Shown here piece by piece: positions 1 through 8,701 of a stretch of 64,000 nucleotides of DNA (positions are counted from its first letter, which is position 1; every line of letters starts with the position of its first letter). The translations under genes were made by a program, and so were the position numbers. The stretch lies in contig NZ_JAUSTN010000006.1 of the NCBI RefSeq assembly GCF_030812875.1, forward strand, positions 62,001-126,000. Reading direction: 5' to 3'. The notes beneath the pieces are model-generated. The model saw only the letters and a program-made list of their open reading frames with translations. It was not told the DNA's origin and did not search any database. Source of the DNA: Peptoniphilus_B koenoeneniae. Its GTDB lineage: Bacteria > Bacillota > Clostridia > Tissierellales > Peptoniphilaceae.

Positions 1-685
1 ATTCAACTGTAAATTCATAGGGTTCTAAAAAAGACTCTTTTAAAACCTCTAATATCAGTTTTAAATTTTCCTTTCCAATTGCACTGGGAGTGCCACCTCC
101 TATATAGATGGAGTGAGGTCTTTCTTTTTTATTTGAAAAAGCTTTAATTTCTTTAATTAAAAATTTTACATAATTTTTTATAAGTTCATTGTTTTTATTT
201 ACTAGGGTTTTAAAGGAGCAATACTTGCAAATTGATGGGCAAAAGGGAATGTGGACATAAATAGAAAATTTATTTTTGCCCTCTTTTAAAATTTCCATTT
301 CATTTTTCCCTACCATACTTATCATTTCAATGGCTTCATCGCTTAAAAGATAGTCTTCTTTTAAAATTTTTTTTGCTTCATCAAAGTCAAAATTTTCTAA
401 AAGTTTTAAAAACTTTTTTGTGGGCCTCATGCCTGTAAGAGTTCCGAAATTAATTTTATTTTCTAATTTTTCTTTTAGAATTAATAAAATTTCTTTTTTT
501 ACTTTATTTTTGTCTAAATTTTCAATGTTTATCTTATATTTTTTATTATCAAGTTCAATAGTTAATATGTTTTTTTCTAAATTTGCACTTATATCTTTTT
601 CCTTTTCTCTTGATGGAAAATAAATTCTTAAAAGTTCAAAAATTTCATGACTTAGATCCTGATCTTTAATATTTATTTTTATCAT
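1..685 (-). CDS. hemZ: HemZ/HemW-like radical SAM protein (partial)
   Basis: The gene reads leftward and runs off the window, so only about the first 228 residues are seen. Near residue 150 it has IPFCPSICKYC, the CxxxCxxC cysteine triplet that binds the 4Fe-4S cluster of radical SAM enzymes, followed by a YIGGGTPS segment typical of the coproporphyrinogen dehydrogenase family. The roughly 140-residue stretch before the triplet matches the HemZ layout better than HemW, which starts almost at the cluster. ATG at 685 is preceded by AGGAGA. HemZ is a coproporphyrinogen III dehydrogenase-like enzyme; in an anaerobe without other visible haem genes the true substrate is open. It lies right behind the terminator of the yebC-deoC-lgt operon. 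Confidence 0.8.
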   Translation of the reverse strand, partial: MIKINIKDQDLSHEIFELLRIYFPSREKEKDISANLEKNILTIELDNKKYKINIENLDKNKVKKEILLILKEKLENKINFGTLTGMRPTKKFLKLLENFDFDEAKKILKEDYLLSDEAIEMISMVGKNEMEILKEGKNKFSIYVHIPFCPSICKYCSFKTLVNKNNELIKNYVKFLIKEIKAFSNKKERPHSIYIGGGTPSAIGKENLKLILEVLKESFLEPYEFTVE

Positions 686-694
686 ATTTCTCCT

Positions 695-727
695 TAAAAA
701 AACCTGAGACTATTTTGTCTCAGGTGA
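695..727 (-). terminator. Intrinsic terminator after lgt
   Basis: On the minus strand a 9-bp stem (ACCTGAGAC / GTCTCAGGT) with a short A-rich loop is followed by seven T. The lgt stop codon lies inside the stem, and the T run ends directly at the ribosome site of the next gene (hemZ-like), leaving no room for a separate promoter. Confidence 0.85.
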
Positions 728-1441
728 TCTTTTTATATATACAATAAGCCCTAGTAGTATAATAACTAAACTTACAAGCTGGCTTATTCTAAATTGTCCT
801 AAATATAAGGAATCCGTTCTAAGACCTTCTATAAAAAATCTTGCTATTCCATAAACTATCAAATAAGTTGCAAATATTTGTCCTTGAAATTTTTTATTTT
901 TGCTTAAATAGAAAAATAAAAACAAAGATAAGCTTATATCAACTAAGGATTCATACAAAAATGTGGGATGAACTTTTACTCCGTCTACCATTATTGCCCA
1001 GGGTAAATTAGTTGGTCCTCCATGGGCTTCTCCATTTATAAAATTTCCCCATCTGCCCAAGCCCTGTGCAAAAACAAGTCCTGGAACAAGGCAATCTAAA
1101 AAAGTTTTAAATTTAATATTTCTTTTTTTGCAGAAGAAGTAGGCAATTATAAATCCACTTATAATTCCTCCATAAATGGCAAGTCCACCTTCTCTTATGG
1201 CAAAAATTTTTCCTAAATTTTGTCTATAATAATCCCATTCAAAAATTACATAATATAATCTTGCTCCTATAATTGAAGGTATAAGGGCAATTATTAAAAA
1301 ATCTGATGCGGAATTTTTCGTTAGTCCCTCTCTTTCTACTAACTTATCTCCTATAAAAACTCCTATAAAAGCTCCAAGGGCAATTAAAATTCCATACCAC
1401 ATTACATTGAAGCCAAATATGCTAAATGCTACTGGATTCAT
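710..1441 (-). CDS. lgt: Prolipoprotein diacylglyceryl transferase
   Basis: Lgt moves a diacylglyceryl group from phosphatidylglycerol to the lipobox cysteine of prolipoproteins, the first step of lipoprotein maturation in the membrane. The 243-residue product has about seven membrane segments and the Lgt signature around GRWGNFINGEAHGG (near residues 136-149), with HPTFLYES further on. The N-terminal region with GIL.AlGAF..G and the length are slightly short but normal for Firmicutes. Its start overlaps the end of deoC by four bases, so the two are translated together. The lipoprotein PotD encoded nearby is a likely client. Confidence 0.95.
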   Translation of the reverse strand: MNPVAFSIFGFNVMWYGILIALGAFIGVFIGDKLVEREGLTKNSASDFLIIALIPSIIGARLYYVIFEWDYYRQNLGKIFAIREGGLAIYGGIISGFIIAYFFCKKRNIKFKTFLDCLVPGLVFAQGLGRWGNFINGEAHGGPTNLPWAIMVDGVKVHPTFLYESLVDISLSLFLFFYLSKNKKFQGQIFATYLIVYGIARFFIEGLRTDSLYLGQFRISQLVSLVIILLGLIVYIKRSPETK

Positions 1442-2088
1442 CTAAGCTTTAATTCCTTTATAATTTCTATTCCAGCACTTACTCCAAGTCTGTCTGCACC
1501 ATTTTTTATCATTTCTTCAGCTGTTTTTAAATCTCTTATTCCGCCTGATGCTTTAACTTTAAGACCTCCAGCATTTTCTTTCATAAGCTTTACATCTTGA
1601 ACCTTTGCTCCTGCAGTTGAAAAACCTGTTGAAGTTTTTACAAAATCTGCACCGGCTTCTTTTGCCAACTTACAAGCTTTAATTTTTTCATCTTCACTTA
1701 AAAGGCAAGTTTCAATAATAACTTTTACTATTTTTCCCTTTGCTGCTTTTACAACTTCTTCAATATCTCTTTTTACATCTTCATAAAGACCGGATTTAAG
1801 TTTTCCTATATTTATTACCATATCAACTTCATCGGCACCGTCTTTTATAGCTTCTTCAGTTTCATAAAATTTTGTATTTGTTGAGTTTGCACCAAGGGGA
1901 AAACCAATAACAGTACATACCGATACTTCAGATCCATTTAAAATTTCATGGCACTTTGCTACCCAACAAGGATTTATACAAACTGACTTAAAATTATATT
2001 CCAAGGCTTCTTTACATAAGTTTTCAATTTGTTTTTCTGTTGATTCTGGTTTTAAAAGTGTATGGTCTATCATTCTGTTAAGTTCCAC
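1438..2088 (-). CDS. deoC: Deoxyribose-phosphate aldolase
   Basis: DeoC cleaves 2-deoxyribose 5-phosphate to glyceraldehyde 3-phosphate and acetaldehyde, in deoxynucleoside catabolism. The 216-residue TIM barrel opens with IDHTLLKP, contains the Schiff-base lysine in FVKTSTGFSTAGA and a second active-site lysine region KVKASGGIRD. It starts at GTG directly after the yebC stop codon, with GGAGG inside the yebC tail; an ATG five codons in is an alternative. It sits in the middle of a yebC-deoC-lgt operon with no spacing between the genes. Confidence 0.95.
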   Translation of the reverse strand: MELNRMIDHTLLKPESTEKQIENLCKEALEYNFKSVCINPCWVAKCHEILNGSEVSVCTVIGFPLGANSTNTKFYETEEAIKDGADEVDMVINIGKLKSGLYEDVKRDIEEVVKAAKGKIVKVIIETCLLSEDEKIKACKLAKEAGADFVKTSTGFSTAGAKVQDVKLMKENAGGLKVKASGGIRDLKTAEEMIKNGADRLGVSAGIEIIKELKLR

Positions 2089-2826
2089 TTATATTTCCTC
2101 CGGCATGTCCCAATTTGTATAAACATCTTGAACGTCATCATTATCTTCAAGGGTGTCTATTAATTTTTCCATCTTTTTAATATCTTCCGGATCTTCAAGT
2201 TTTACATAGTTTTGCGGTAAGAAAGTTATGTCTGATTGGGAAAATTCATAATTTAAATCTTCAAGACCCTTTTTTATATCAAGATAAGCTTCAGGACTTG
2301 TAATTATTTCATAAGCATCATCATATTCAGTAACATCATCTGCTCCCAGTTCCAAAGCACTCATCATAAGTTCATCATAATCAAGGCCTGAATTTTTTTC
2401 TATTTCTATTATCCCTCTTCTATCAAACATAAATGATACGCTGCCTGGTGTTCCTAAATTTCCACCGTTTTTATCAAAGGCATGGCGAACATCCGGTGCA
2501 GTTCTGTTTCTATTATCCGTTAGACATTGAACAAGTACTGCGATTCCTGATGGACCGTAACCTTCATAAGTTATTTCTTCAAAGCTGTCGCTTCCAAGTT
2601 CTCCTGATCCTTTTTTTATTGCACGTTCTATGTTGTCATTGGGCATATTTTCAGCTTTAGCTTTATCTATAGCAACTTTAAGTGAAGGATTGTAATCAGG
2701 ATCCGGTCCGCCTTCTCTTGCGGCAACCATTATATATCTTCCTAATTTTGTAAAGATTTTACCTCTTTTTGCATCTTCTTTACCCTTTTTATTTTTTATA
2801 TTGTTCCATTTGGAATGTCCTGACAT
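2089..2826 (-). CDS. YebC/PmpR family regulator or translation factor
   Basis: This 245-residue protein opens with MSGHSKWNNIKNKKGKEDA and has the GYGPSGIAVLVQCLTDNRNRTA segment and acidic C-terminal domain of the YebC/TACO1 family. Members have been described as DNA-binding regulators and, more recently, as ribosome-associated factors that help translation of difficult proline stretches; the sequence does not say which role applies. AGGAAAA lies upstream of the ATG. First gene of the operon with deoC and lgt. Confidence 0.93.
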   Translation of the reverse strand: MSGHSKWNNIKNKKGKEDAKRGKIFTKLGRYIMVAAREGGPDPDYNPSLKVAIDKAKAENMPNDNIERAIKKGSGELGSDSFEEITYEGYGPSGIAVLVQCLTDNRNRTAPDVRHAFDKNGGNLGTPGSVSFMFDRRGIIEIEKNSGLDYDELMMSALELGADDVTEYDDAYEIITSPEAYLDIKKGLEDLNYEFSQSDITFLPQNYVKLEDPEDIKKMEKLIDTLEDNDDVQDVYTNWDMPEEI

Positions 2827-2929
2827 AATATTTTCCTTTCATTTTTAATTTATTTACAATAGTGTATTTTATCATAAATCTAACTAATTTAAAAGAATTA
2901 AGAAATCTTATAAATTATACAAACTTAAT

Positions 2930-2965
2930 TTTAAAAAACTCCAAGAAATTAATCTTGAAGTTTTA
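2930..2965 (-). terminator. Terminator after potD
   Basis: Minus strand: imperfect hairpin built on AACTTCAAGA and TCTTGGAGTT with a TTAATT loop, followed by a T run. It closes the pot operon and separates it from yebC. Confidence 0.75.
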
Positions 2966-2968
2966 TTT

Positions 2969-4033
2969 TTATTTCATTGTTGCTATTACTTCCGTCCAAA
3001 TATTATCATAAACTTTTACAAAATCACCTAAGTCTGTGTAGGCTTCAAGGGGAGGTAAATTTTTAATGTCCGGGTATGCAACATAAGAATCTGTTATTTC
3101 TTTTGGCAAAAGGTTTTTAACTTCAGCAACAGGAGACGTGTATCCTTCACACCAAGCTGCATTTATAGATGCAATTTCTGGCTTTAGCATATAGTTTATA
3201 AATTCTTCCGCAGCTTTTTTATTGTGGGCTTTTTTAGGTATACACCAAGCATCAGTCCAAATGTTAGTTCCTTCTTTGGGAAATATATATTTTAAATCAG
3301 GATTTTGATTCATCATCAAAAGAGCATCCCCTGAATACATTACACAAAGTCCTGCTTCGCCTTGCACCATCATGTCTCTTGCATCATCTGTAAGGTATGC
3401 ATATACAAGTGGCTTTTGTTTTATCAGAGCCTCTTTAGCAGCCTCTAATTCCTTTAAATTTTTCGAGTTCATAGAATAGCCCAAATATTTAAGTGCAATG
3501 GCTATAGAGTCCCTCTGTGAGTTGTACATAATGATTTTTCCTTTGTACTTAGGGTTCCAAAAATCACTCCAAGAATCAATTTTATCTTTTATTATTGAGG
3601 TGTTTTGAATTATTCCCATTGTGCCCCAAAAGTATGGAACAGTATATAAATTTTCCTTATCATAAGCAGGATTTAAAAGAGATTTTTCAACTCCCTTCAT
3701 GTTGGGAATGTTTTTATAGTCAATTTTTGCCAGTCTATCTTCTTTAATTAGCCTTTCAATCATATAGTCTGATGGGCAAATCAAATCATAGGCATCATCT
3801 TTTTGAACAAGTTTTACATACAAATCTTCATTGGAATTAAAAGTATCATAGACAACTTTTATGCCGCTATCTCTTTCAAACATTTTAAGAGTTATAGGAT
3901 CAATATAAGAGCCTGCGTTATAAACATTTAAAACTCCAGATGAGTCTGATTGATTATTTTTTTTACATGAAGTTAAAAATACAATTATTAAAAGTAAAAA
4001 TATATTTAAAGTAACTATTTTATTGACCTTCAT
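2969..4033 (-). CDS. potD: Spermidine/putrescine-binding lipoprotein PotD
   Basis: Extracellular substrate-binding lipoprotein of the polyamine ABC importer. The N-terminus MKVNKIVTLNIFLLLIIVFL followed by TSC is a lipoprotein signal with a lipobox cysteine. The mature protein has the PotD/PotF pattern, including NVYNAGSYIDP near the start, YDLICPSDYMIERL, VPYFWGTMGI and TDAWCIPKKAHN. I place the start at the ATG at 4033, which overlaps the end of potC by 14 bases; an upstream in-frame ATG at 4060 would bury the signal peptide behind basic residues. Last gene of the pot operon. Confidence 0.93.
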   Translation of the reverse strand: MKVNKIVTLNIFLLLIIVFLTSCKKNNQSDSSGVLNVYNAGSYIDPITLKMFERDSGIKVVYDTFNSNEDLYVKLVQKDDAYDLICPSDYMIERLIKEDRLAKIDYKNIPNMKGVEKSLLNPAYDKENLYTVPYFWGTMGIIQNTSIIKDKIDSWSDFWNPKYKGKIIMYNSQRDSIAIALKYLGYSMNSKNLKELEAAKEALIKQKPLVYAYLTDDARDMMVQGEAGLCVMYSGDALLMMNQNPDLKYIFPKEGTNIWTDAWCIPKKAHNKKAAEEFINYMLKPEIASINAAWCEGYTSPVAEVKNLLPKEITDSYVAYPDIKNLPPLEAYTDLGDFVKVYDNIWTEVIATMK

Positions 4034-4814
4034 ATAACATCCTCTTTTCTTTTTGCTCACTCCTTTTATTTATAACAAGTAAAAGTATTAAAAGTAGAGC
4101 AAACATCAAAGTTGAAAGGGCGTTTATAGAAGGATTTATTCCCTTTCTTGCCATAGAATAAATTGTCATTGATAAGTTTGAAACACCGTGGCCTGTATTG
4201 AAAAATGAAACTACAAAATCATCTAAAGAAAGAGTAAATGCCATCAAAGCACCCGTAACTATTCCAGGCTTTATTTGCGGTATAACAACTTTTTTCAGGG
4301 CATACATAGGCGTTGCTCCAAGATCAAGAGCAGCTTCAAGCATGTTTTGATCCATGCTTTGAAGTTTGGGTAAAATTGATAAAATAACATAAGGCAGGCA
4401 AAATACAATGTGGGAAATTGTCATAGTAAGGTATCCTAAGTTTAAACCTAAAACTCCGAAAAGTCCCATAAGTGAAATTGCAGTAACAATATCTGGATTT
4501 AAAACAGGAAGATAATTTATTTCCAATATAGCTTTTTTTCTTGCCCCTCTTAATTCATGAATACCTAAAGCTGCAAGTGTGCCTACAACTGTTGAAATTA
4601 AAGTTGCAATTATTGCAACACTTATTGTAGTCCAAAGTGATTGTAAAATTAATTCATCTCCTATTAATTCTCTATACCATCTCATTGTAAAGCCTTTCCA
4701 AGATCCCCTTAATTTTGAGTCGTTAAAAGAAAATACAATTAATACAACTATTGGTGCATACAAAAATATATAAACAAGATAAGTCCAAATTTTTCCGAAA
4801 AGTTTTTTTACCAT
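4020..4814 (-). CDS. potC: Polyamine ABC transporter permease PotC
   Basis: Membrane subunit of the spermidine/putrescine importer; 264 residues with about six transmembrane helices. The ABC-permease EAA loop is visible as MLEAALDLGATPMYALKKVVIPQIKPGI near residues 158-185, the segment that docks on the PotA ATPase. It overlaps potB by seven bases and potD by fourteen, so all four genes should be made from one message. Confidence 0.93.
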   Translation of the reverse strand: MVKKLFGKIWTYLVYIFLYAPIVVLIVFSFNDSKLRGSWKGFTMRWYRELIGDELILQSLWTTISVAIIATLISTVVGTLAALGIHELRGARKKAILEINYLPVLNPDIVTAISLMGLFGVLGLNLGYLTMTISHIVFCLPYVILSILPKLQSMDQNMLEAALDLGATPMYALKKVVIPQIKPGIVTGALMAFTLSLDDFVVSFFNTGHGVSNLSMTIYSMARKGINPSINALSTLMFALLLILLLVINKRSEQKEKRMLYEGQ

Positions 4815-5644
4815 GCTCCACTCTCCTTGTCATTTGAAAGTTTTTTGTTAAATAATTTAGGAAGCTCTAAAATTGCTAACATAATTGTTATTAAAATTAC
4901 TGAAACTGCCGAGCCAAAAGGCCAATTGCCCGTAAAAGTGTATTGTTGTTCAATTAAATTCCCAATTAAATAAAATTTATTTCCGCCAAGTAAGTTTGGA
5001 ATTACAAAAGATGAAATGGCTGGAATAAAAACCATTGTGATTCCTGTATAAACTCCAGGAAGAGAAAGAGGAAATATAACTTTTCTAAACACTTGTGAAT
5101 CAGTTGCCCCTAAATCTTTTGCAGCTTCAATTAAAGATGTATCCATTTTTACAAGGGCCGAGTAAATGGGCAGTACCATAAAGGGCAAAAAATTGTAAAT
5201 CATACCAAGCATTATTGCTGTCATATTGTACATAATATTTAAGGGCCCAATTCCAAAAATTCCTAAAAATTTATTTATAAGTCCATTTGTTCCAAGAAGA
5301 GTAAGCCAAGCGTAAGTTCTAAGTAGAAAATTCATCCACATAGGAACTACAAAAAGCAAAATCATATTGTTTCTCTTTCTCTCTTCAAGCTTTGAAATAT
5401 AATAGGCGCAGGGGTAGCCTACTAAAAGGCAAAAAATTGTAGAAATTGCAGCAACTCCTAAGGACACTAACAAAATTTTTATATAAATAGGCTCAAAAAA
5501 TCTTTGGAAATTTCCCAAAGAAAAAACATAATCTTTTAAGCCCATAGCTTCTCTCCCATTAAAGGAATAGATTACAATTATAAAAAGAGGTGTAAGGACA
5601 AACATTAAAAGCCAAACTGCATAAATTTGAGAAAATTTTTTCAT
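4808..5644 (-). CDS. potB: Polyamine ABC transporter permease PotB
   Basis: Second membrane subunit of the importer; 278 residues, about six helices, with the EAA loop LIEAAKDLGATDSQVFRKVIFPLSLPG near residues 170-197. The N-terminal region (membrane segment, then FNGRE and LGNFQRFFEP) is characteristic of PotB rather than PotC. It follows potA by one base and is preceded by a weak ribosome site, so translational coupling is likely. Confidence 0.93.
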   Translation of the reverse strand: MKKFSQIYAVWLLMFVLTPLFIIVIYSFNGREAMGLKDYVFSLGNFQRFFEPIYIKILLVSLGVAAISTIFCLLVGYPCAYYISKLEERKRNNMILLFVVPMWMNFLLRTYAWLTLLGTNGLINKFLGIFGIGPLNIMYNMTAIMLGMIYNFLPFMVLPIYSALVKMDTSLIEAAKDLGATDSQVFRKVIFPLSLPGVYTGITMVFIPAISSFVIPNLLGGNKFYLIGNLIEQQYTFTGNWPFGSAVSVILITIMLAILELPKLFNKKLSNDKESGAW

Positions 5645-5645
5645 C

Positions 5646-6683
5646 TTAAACCTCTTTTCTCATAACGTGAATTAAGTCCGGTTCAATATTTATTCCTACA
5701 TCTGAGCCGACTTTTTTTTCAACTGTGGATTGAACAAGATAAATTTCCCCGTTTACATCAACAGTCATCTCATAGTGAACTCCTTTAAAGACTGCAGACA
5801 ATACTTTGCCATTTAACATTCCCTTATTATTGGTAAGCTCCACATCTTCAGGTCTTATAACAACTTCAACTCTTTCGTCTTTTTTAAATCCTTTGTCAAC
5901 GCAAGTAAAAATATTATTTGAAAATTCCACCTTATAATCTTCGTGCATAATTGCTGGTAAAATATTACTTTCACCGATGAAATCAGCAACAAAAGAATTT
6001 TTCGGCTCATTATAAATATCGATAGGAGAACCTATTTGTTGAATTTCTCCATCTTTTAAAACAACAACTGTATCACTCATAGTAAGAGCTTCTTCCTGAT
6101 CGTGAGTTACAAATATAAAAGTTATACCTACGGATTGTTGAATTTTTTTAAGCTCAACTTGCATTTTTTGTCTTATTTTTAAATCAAGAGCTCCCAAGGG
6201 CTCGTCAAGAAGCAAAACTTTAGGCTGATTTACAAGAGCTCTTGCAATAGCGACTCTTTGTTGCTGTCCTCCAGAAAGGGAGTCTATAGTTCTTTTTTCA
6301 AAACCGTCAAGACTTACAATAGAAAGAGATTCCTTAACCCTATTAGTAATTTCAAAATTATCTAATTTTTTTATTTTTAAACCGAAAGCAATATTTTCAA
6401 AAACATTCATATGTGGAAAAAGGGCATATTTTTGAAACACTGTATTTATTTCTCTTTTATATGGGGGAAGATCCGTAATATCCTCTCCATTAAAAATTAC
6501 TTGTCCATCATCAGGATTTTCAAAACCCCCTATAATTCTTAAAAGAGTAGTCTTGCCACAGCCTGAAGGTCCAAGTAAAGTTACAAATTCATTTGATTTT
6601 ACACTTAAACTTATGTCATTCAAAATTAAATTATCGGAAAAAGATTTTTTAATTGATTTAATTTCTAAAATATTATTTGTCAT
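5646..6683 (-). CDS. potA: Polyamine ABC transporter ATPase PotA
   Basis: Cytoplasmic ATPase driving polyamine uptake. It has Walker A GPSGCGKTTLL (near residues 38-48), Q loop, the LSGGQQQRVAIARAL signature, Walker B LLLDEPLGALD and the switch histidine in FVTHDQEEA. The last 100 residues form the regulatory OB-like domain seen in the PotA/MalK group. At 345 residues it has normal length. It follows the cupin regulator gene by eight bases. Confidence 0.94.
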   Translation of the reverse strand: MTNNILEIKSIKKSFSDNLILNDISLSVKSNEFVTLLGPSGCGKTTLLRIIGGFENPDDGQVIFNGEDITDLPPYKREINTVFQKYALFPHMNVFENIAFGLKIKKLDNFEITNRVKESLSIVSLDGFEKRTIDSLSGGQQQRVAIARALVNQPKVLLLDEPLGALDLKIRQKMQVELKKIQQSVGITFIFVTHDQEEALTMSDTVVVLKDGEIQQIGSPIDIYNEPKNSFVADFIGESNILPAIMHEDYKVEFSNNIFTCVDKGFKKDERVEVVIRPEDVELTNNKGMLNGKVLSAVFKGVHYEMTVDVNGEIYLVQSTVEKKVGSDVGINIEPDLIHVMRKEV

Positions 6684-6691
6684 GTTTCCCC

Positions 6692-7228
6692 CTAAAAATT
6701 CGGCGGAGATGCTATCCAGATTACTTTTGCATCTGTTTTTGCCGTATTTTTTATATAGTGATTTTTTTTTGCAGTAAAATAAAAAGTTTCTTTAGATTTT
6801 AACTTTTGAATATTTTCTCCAAATACAAGCTCTATATTTCCTCTTAAAACATATCCCATTACCTGACCTTCAAAAGGAGGAATTTCTTCACTTCTTCCAC
6901 CTGGTTTAATTGTTATTAAAGTTGGCTCAATTAAATTTTTTTGTGCATTTGGTACAATCCACTGTAAATTATATTTAAGCTCATCATTTTCATTTTCAAA
7001 ATAATCTTCTTCTTTAAAAACAATTTTTTCTTCCATATCTGAAAAAAATTCGTTTGGACTTGTTCCCAGAGCTTCAAGTATGTCAATAAGAGTGGCAACA
7101 CTTGGTGAAGTTAGATTTCTTTCAACTTGAGAAATAAATCCCTTTGTCAGCTCGCTTCTGTTGGCAAGTTCTTCTTGGGTTAAATTTTGAGAAATTCTTA
7201 AAAATTTTAATTTATTTCCTATATCCAT
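6692..7228 (-). CDS. XRE-cupin transcriptional regulator of the pot operon
   Basis: The 178-residue protein has an N-terminal helix-turn-helix (residues 1-60, LTQEELANRSELTKGFISQVERN) and a C-terminal cupin fold (residues 100-175). This is the architecture of PuuR-like regulators, in which the cupin domain senses a small ligand. Being the first gene of an operon with potABCD, it most likely represses polyamine uptake and itself in response to polyamines; that is inference from position. The 180-base gap upstream, shared with a rightward gene, is the probable operator region. Confidence 0.88.
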   Translation of the reverse strand: MDIGNKLKFLRISQNLTQEELANRSELTKGFISQVERNLTSPSVATLIDILEALGTSPNEFFSDMEEKIVFKEEDYFENENDELKYNLQWIVPNAQKNLIEPTLITIKPGGRSEEIPPFEGQVMGYVLRGNIELVFGENIQKLKSKETFYFTAKKNHYIKNTAKTDAKVIWIASPPNF

Positions 7229-7407
7229 TTTTTCGCCTCATATATTAAACTTTAAGTTCGATTTATTAAATTTATTATTGCAAAATTGTTTTTTTATGTC
7301 AACTATTAAATAAAAAATTTAATATATTTTACAAAAAATCAAAAAAATTGTTAAGTTTTAATTATTTTGCTACAATTGAATAAATAAATGAATTTTGGAG
7401 AAATATT

Positions 7408-8436
7408 TTGAAAAGAAAAATTAATTTTGATTTAATGAGGGTTTTTCTTGCCTTTTTAGTTGTTGTTTTACATACAAGTGCTTTTTTTTGGCCACTTGAA
7501 AACTTTTCAGATAATAATTTTTTGTATTTGTCTTTTATAAACAGCTTTACTCGTGCAAGTGTTCCTGTTTTTTTAATGCTTAGTGGATATTTTCTTCTTT
7601 CAAGGGAAGAAAATCTTACTTATATTTTAAAAAAATCTTTGCACATATATATTCTCTTTATAATTTGGTCTATTTTCTATACTTTTCCTGCAATTTTAAG
7701 AGATTTTTCTTTTAAAAATTTTATAAATTTATTTTTATCATCGAACTATCACCTTTGGTACCTTATGGCTGCTGTCTGGTGCTATTTGTTATCCCCTTTT
7801 TTATATGGATTAAAAAAATTACCTGAAAAATATTTTAACTATATGATTGTCTTTATGATTTTATTTGGTCCTATTTCTTACAGTCTTTCAAATTTTATAA
7901 ATATTTTAAATCATCCGACTCTATATAATTTATATTCGACTTTAAAAATTTATTTTTTCGGAAATATAATTATTTATTTTGCCTCAGGTTATTTTTTAAA
8001 AAAGGATTTTAACAAAATATTTGATTTTATTTTAAAAAATAATTTAATTTTATTTTTAATTTTTGTATGCGTTTCAATTTTTAACGGATTTTTAACTTTT
8101 CATTTCAGCAAAGTTGAAAATTCTCCTATTATGATTTTTTTTGATAATTTTAATATTATTGTTTTTCTACAATCTTTTATAATATTTTTATTTTTTAAAA
8201 ATATTAATTTTTCTTCCATTAAAAAAAGCACCGAAAAAATTATTTTAATTTTTTCAAAGTGCTCTTTTGGCATTTATTTAATACATCCTTTTATCCTTAG
8301 ATATTTGGGACCTTTATTCTTAGAAAAAAATCCCATATCTTCGACTTTTATTTTGTCTTTTATAATTTTCATCTTATCTTTTGTTTTTTCTTTTATAGTT
8401 TTGAAAATGCCTTTTGCTAAAAAGCTTGTCAGTTAA
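7408..8436 (+). CDS. Acyltransferase 3 family membrane protein
   Basis: A 342-residue integral membrane protein with about ten helices. It opens with INFDLMRVFLAFLVVVLHTS, the acyltransferase-3 signature containing the catalytic histidine, and keeps RASVPVFLMLSGYFL (near residue 50) and the late FGIYLIHPF motif. Such enzymes O-acetylate or succinylate cell-surface sugars or peptidoglycan; the substrate cannot be read from sequence. It starts at TTG with GGAG seven bases before. It is the only rightward gene in the first 17 kb and is divergent from the pot operon. Confidence 0.85.
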   Translation: MKRKINFDLMRVFLAFLVVVLHTSAFFWPLENFSDNNFLYLSFINSFTRASVPVFLMLSGYFLLSREENLTYILKKSLHIYILFIIWSIFYTFPAILRDFSFKNFINLFLSSNYHLWYLMAAVWCYLLSPFLYGLKKLPEKYFNYMIVFMILFGPISYSLSNFINILNHPTLYNLYSTLKIYFFGNIIIYFASGYFLKKDFNKIFDFILKNNLILFLIFVCVSIFNGFLTFHFSKVENSPIMIFFDNFNIIVFLQSFIIFLFFKNINFSSIKKSTEKIILIFSKCSFGIYLIHPFILRYLGPLFLEKNPISSTFILSFIIFILSFVFSFIVLKMPFAKKLVS

Positions 8437-8443
8437 TTTTAAT

Positions 8444-8701
8444 TTAAAAAATCATATTTAAAATTACAAGGCCGATAAAGTTTGCAATGTAAAAATAAAA
8501 TTTTCTAATTTTGTGATGAAAGACTATCATGCCTGCAAATCCACCTAAAGCTCCTCCGCATACTCCTAAGGTTAATAAAAAAAATTCAGAAACTCTCCAT
8601 CCACTAATTTTTGCTTTAAATTTATCATAACCGTAGGCAGCAAAAGTTATTATATTTATTACCACAACTATATAAAACATTATTTCTTTTAAAAAATTCA
8701 T
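8444..8701 (-). CDS. DUF1294 family small membrane protein
   Basis: Eighty-five residues with three predicted membrane helices and the DUF1294 pattern YDKFKAKISGWRVSE near residues 25-40, then GG.LGGF.GM..F.HK. No biochemical function is established for this family. Its ATG overlaps the stop of the CbxX-like gene by four bases, so it belongs to the Hsp70/J-like/CbxX transcription unit, although co-function is not shown. Confidence 0.82.
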   Translation of the reverse strand: MNFLKEIMFYIVVVINIITFAAYGYDKFKAKISGWRVSEFFLLTLGVCGGALGGFAGMIVFHHKIRKFYFYIANFIGLVILNMIF

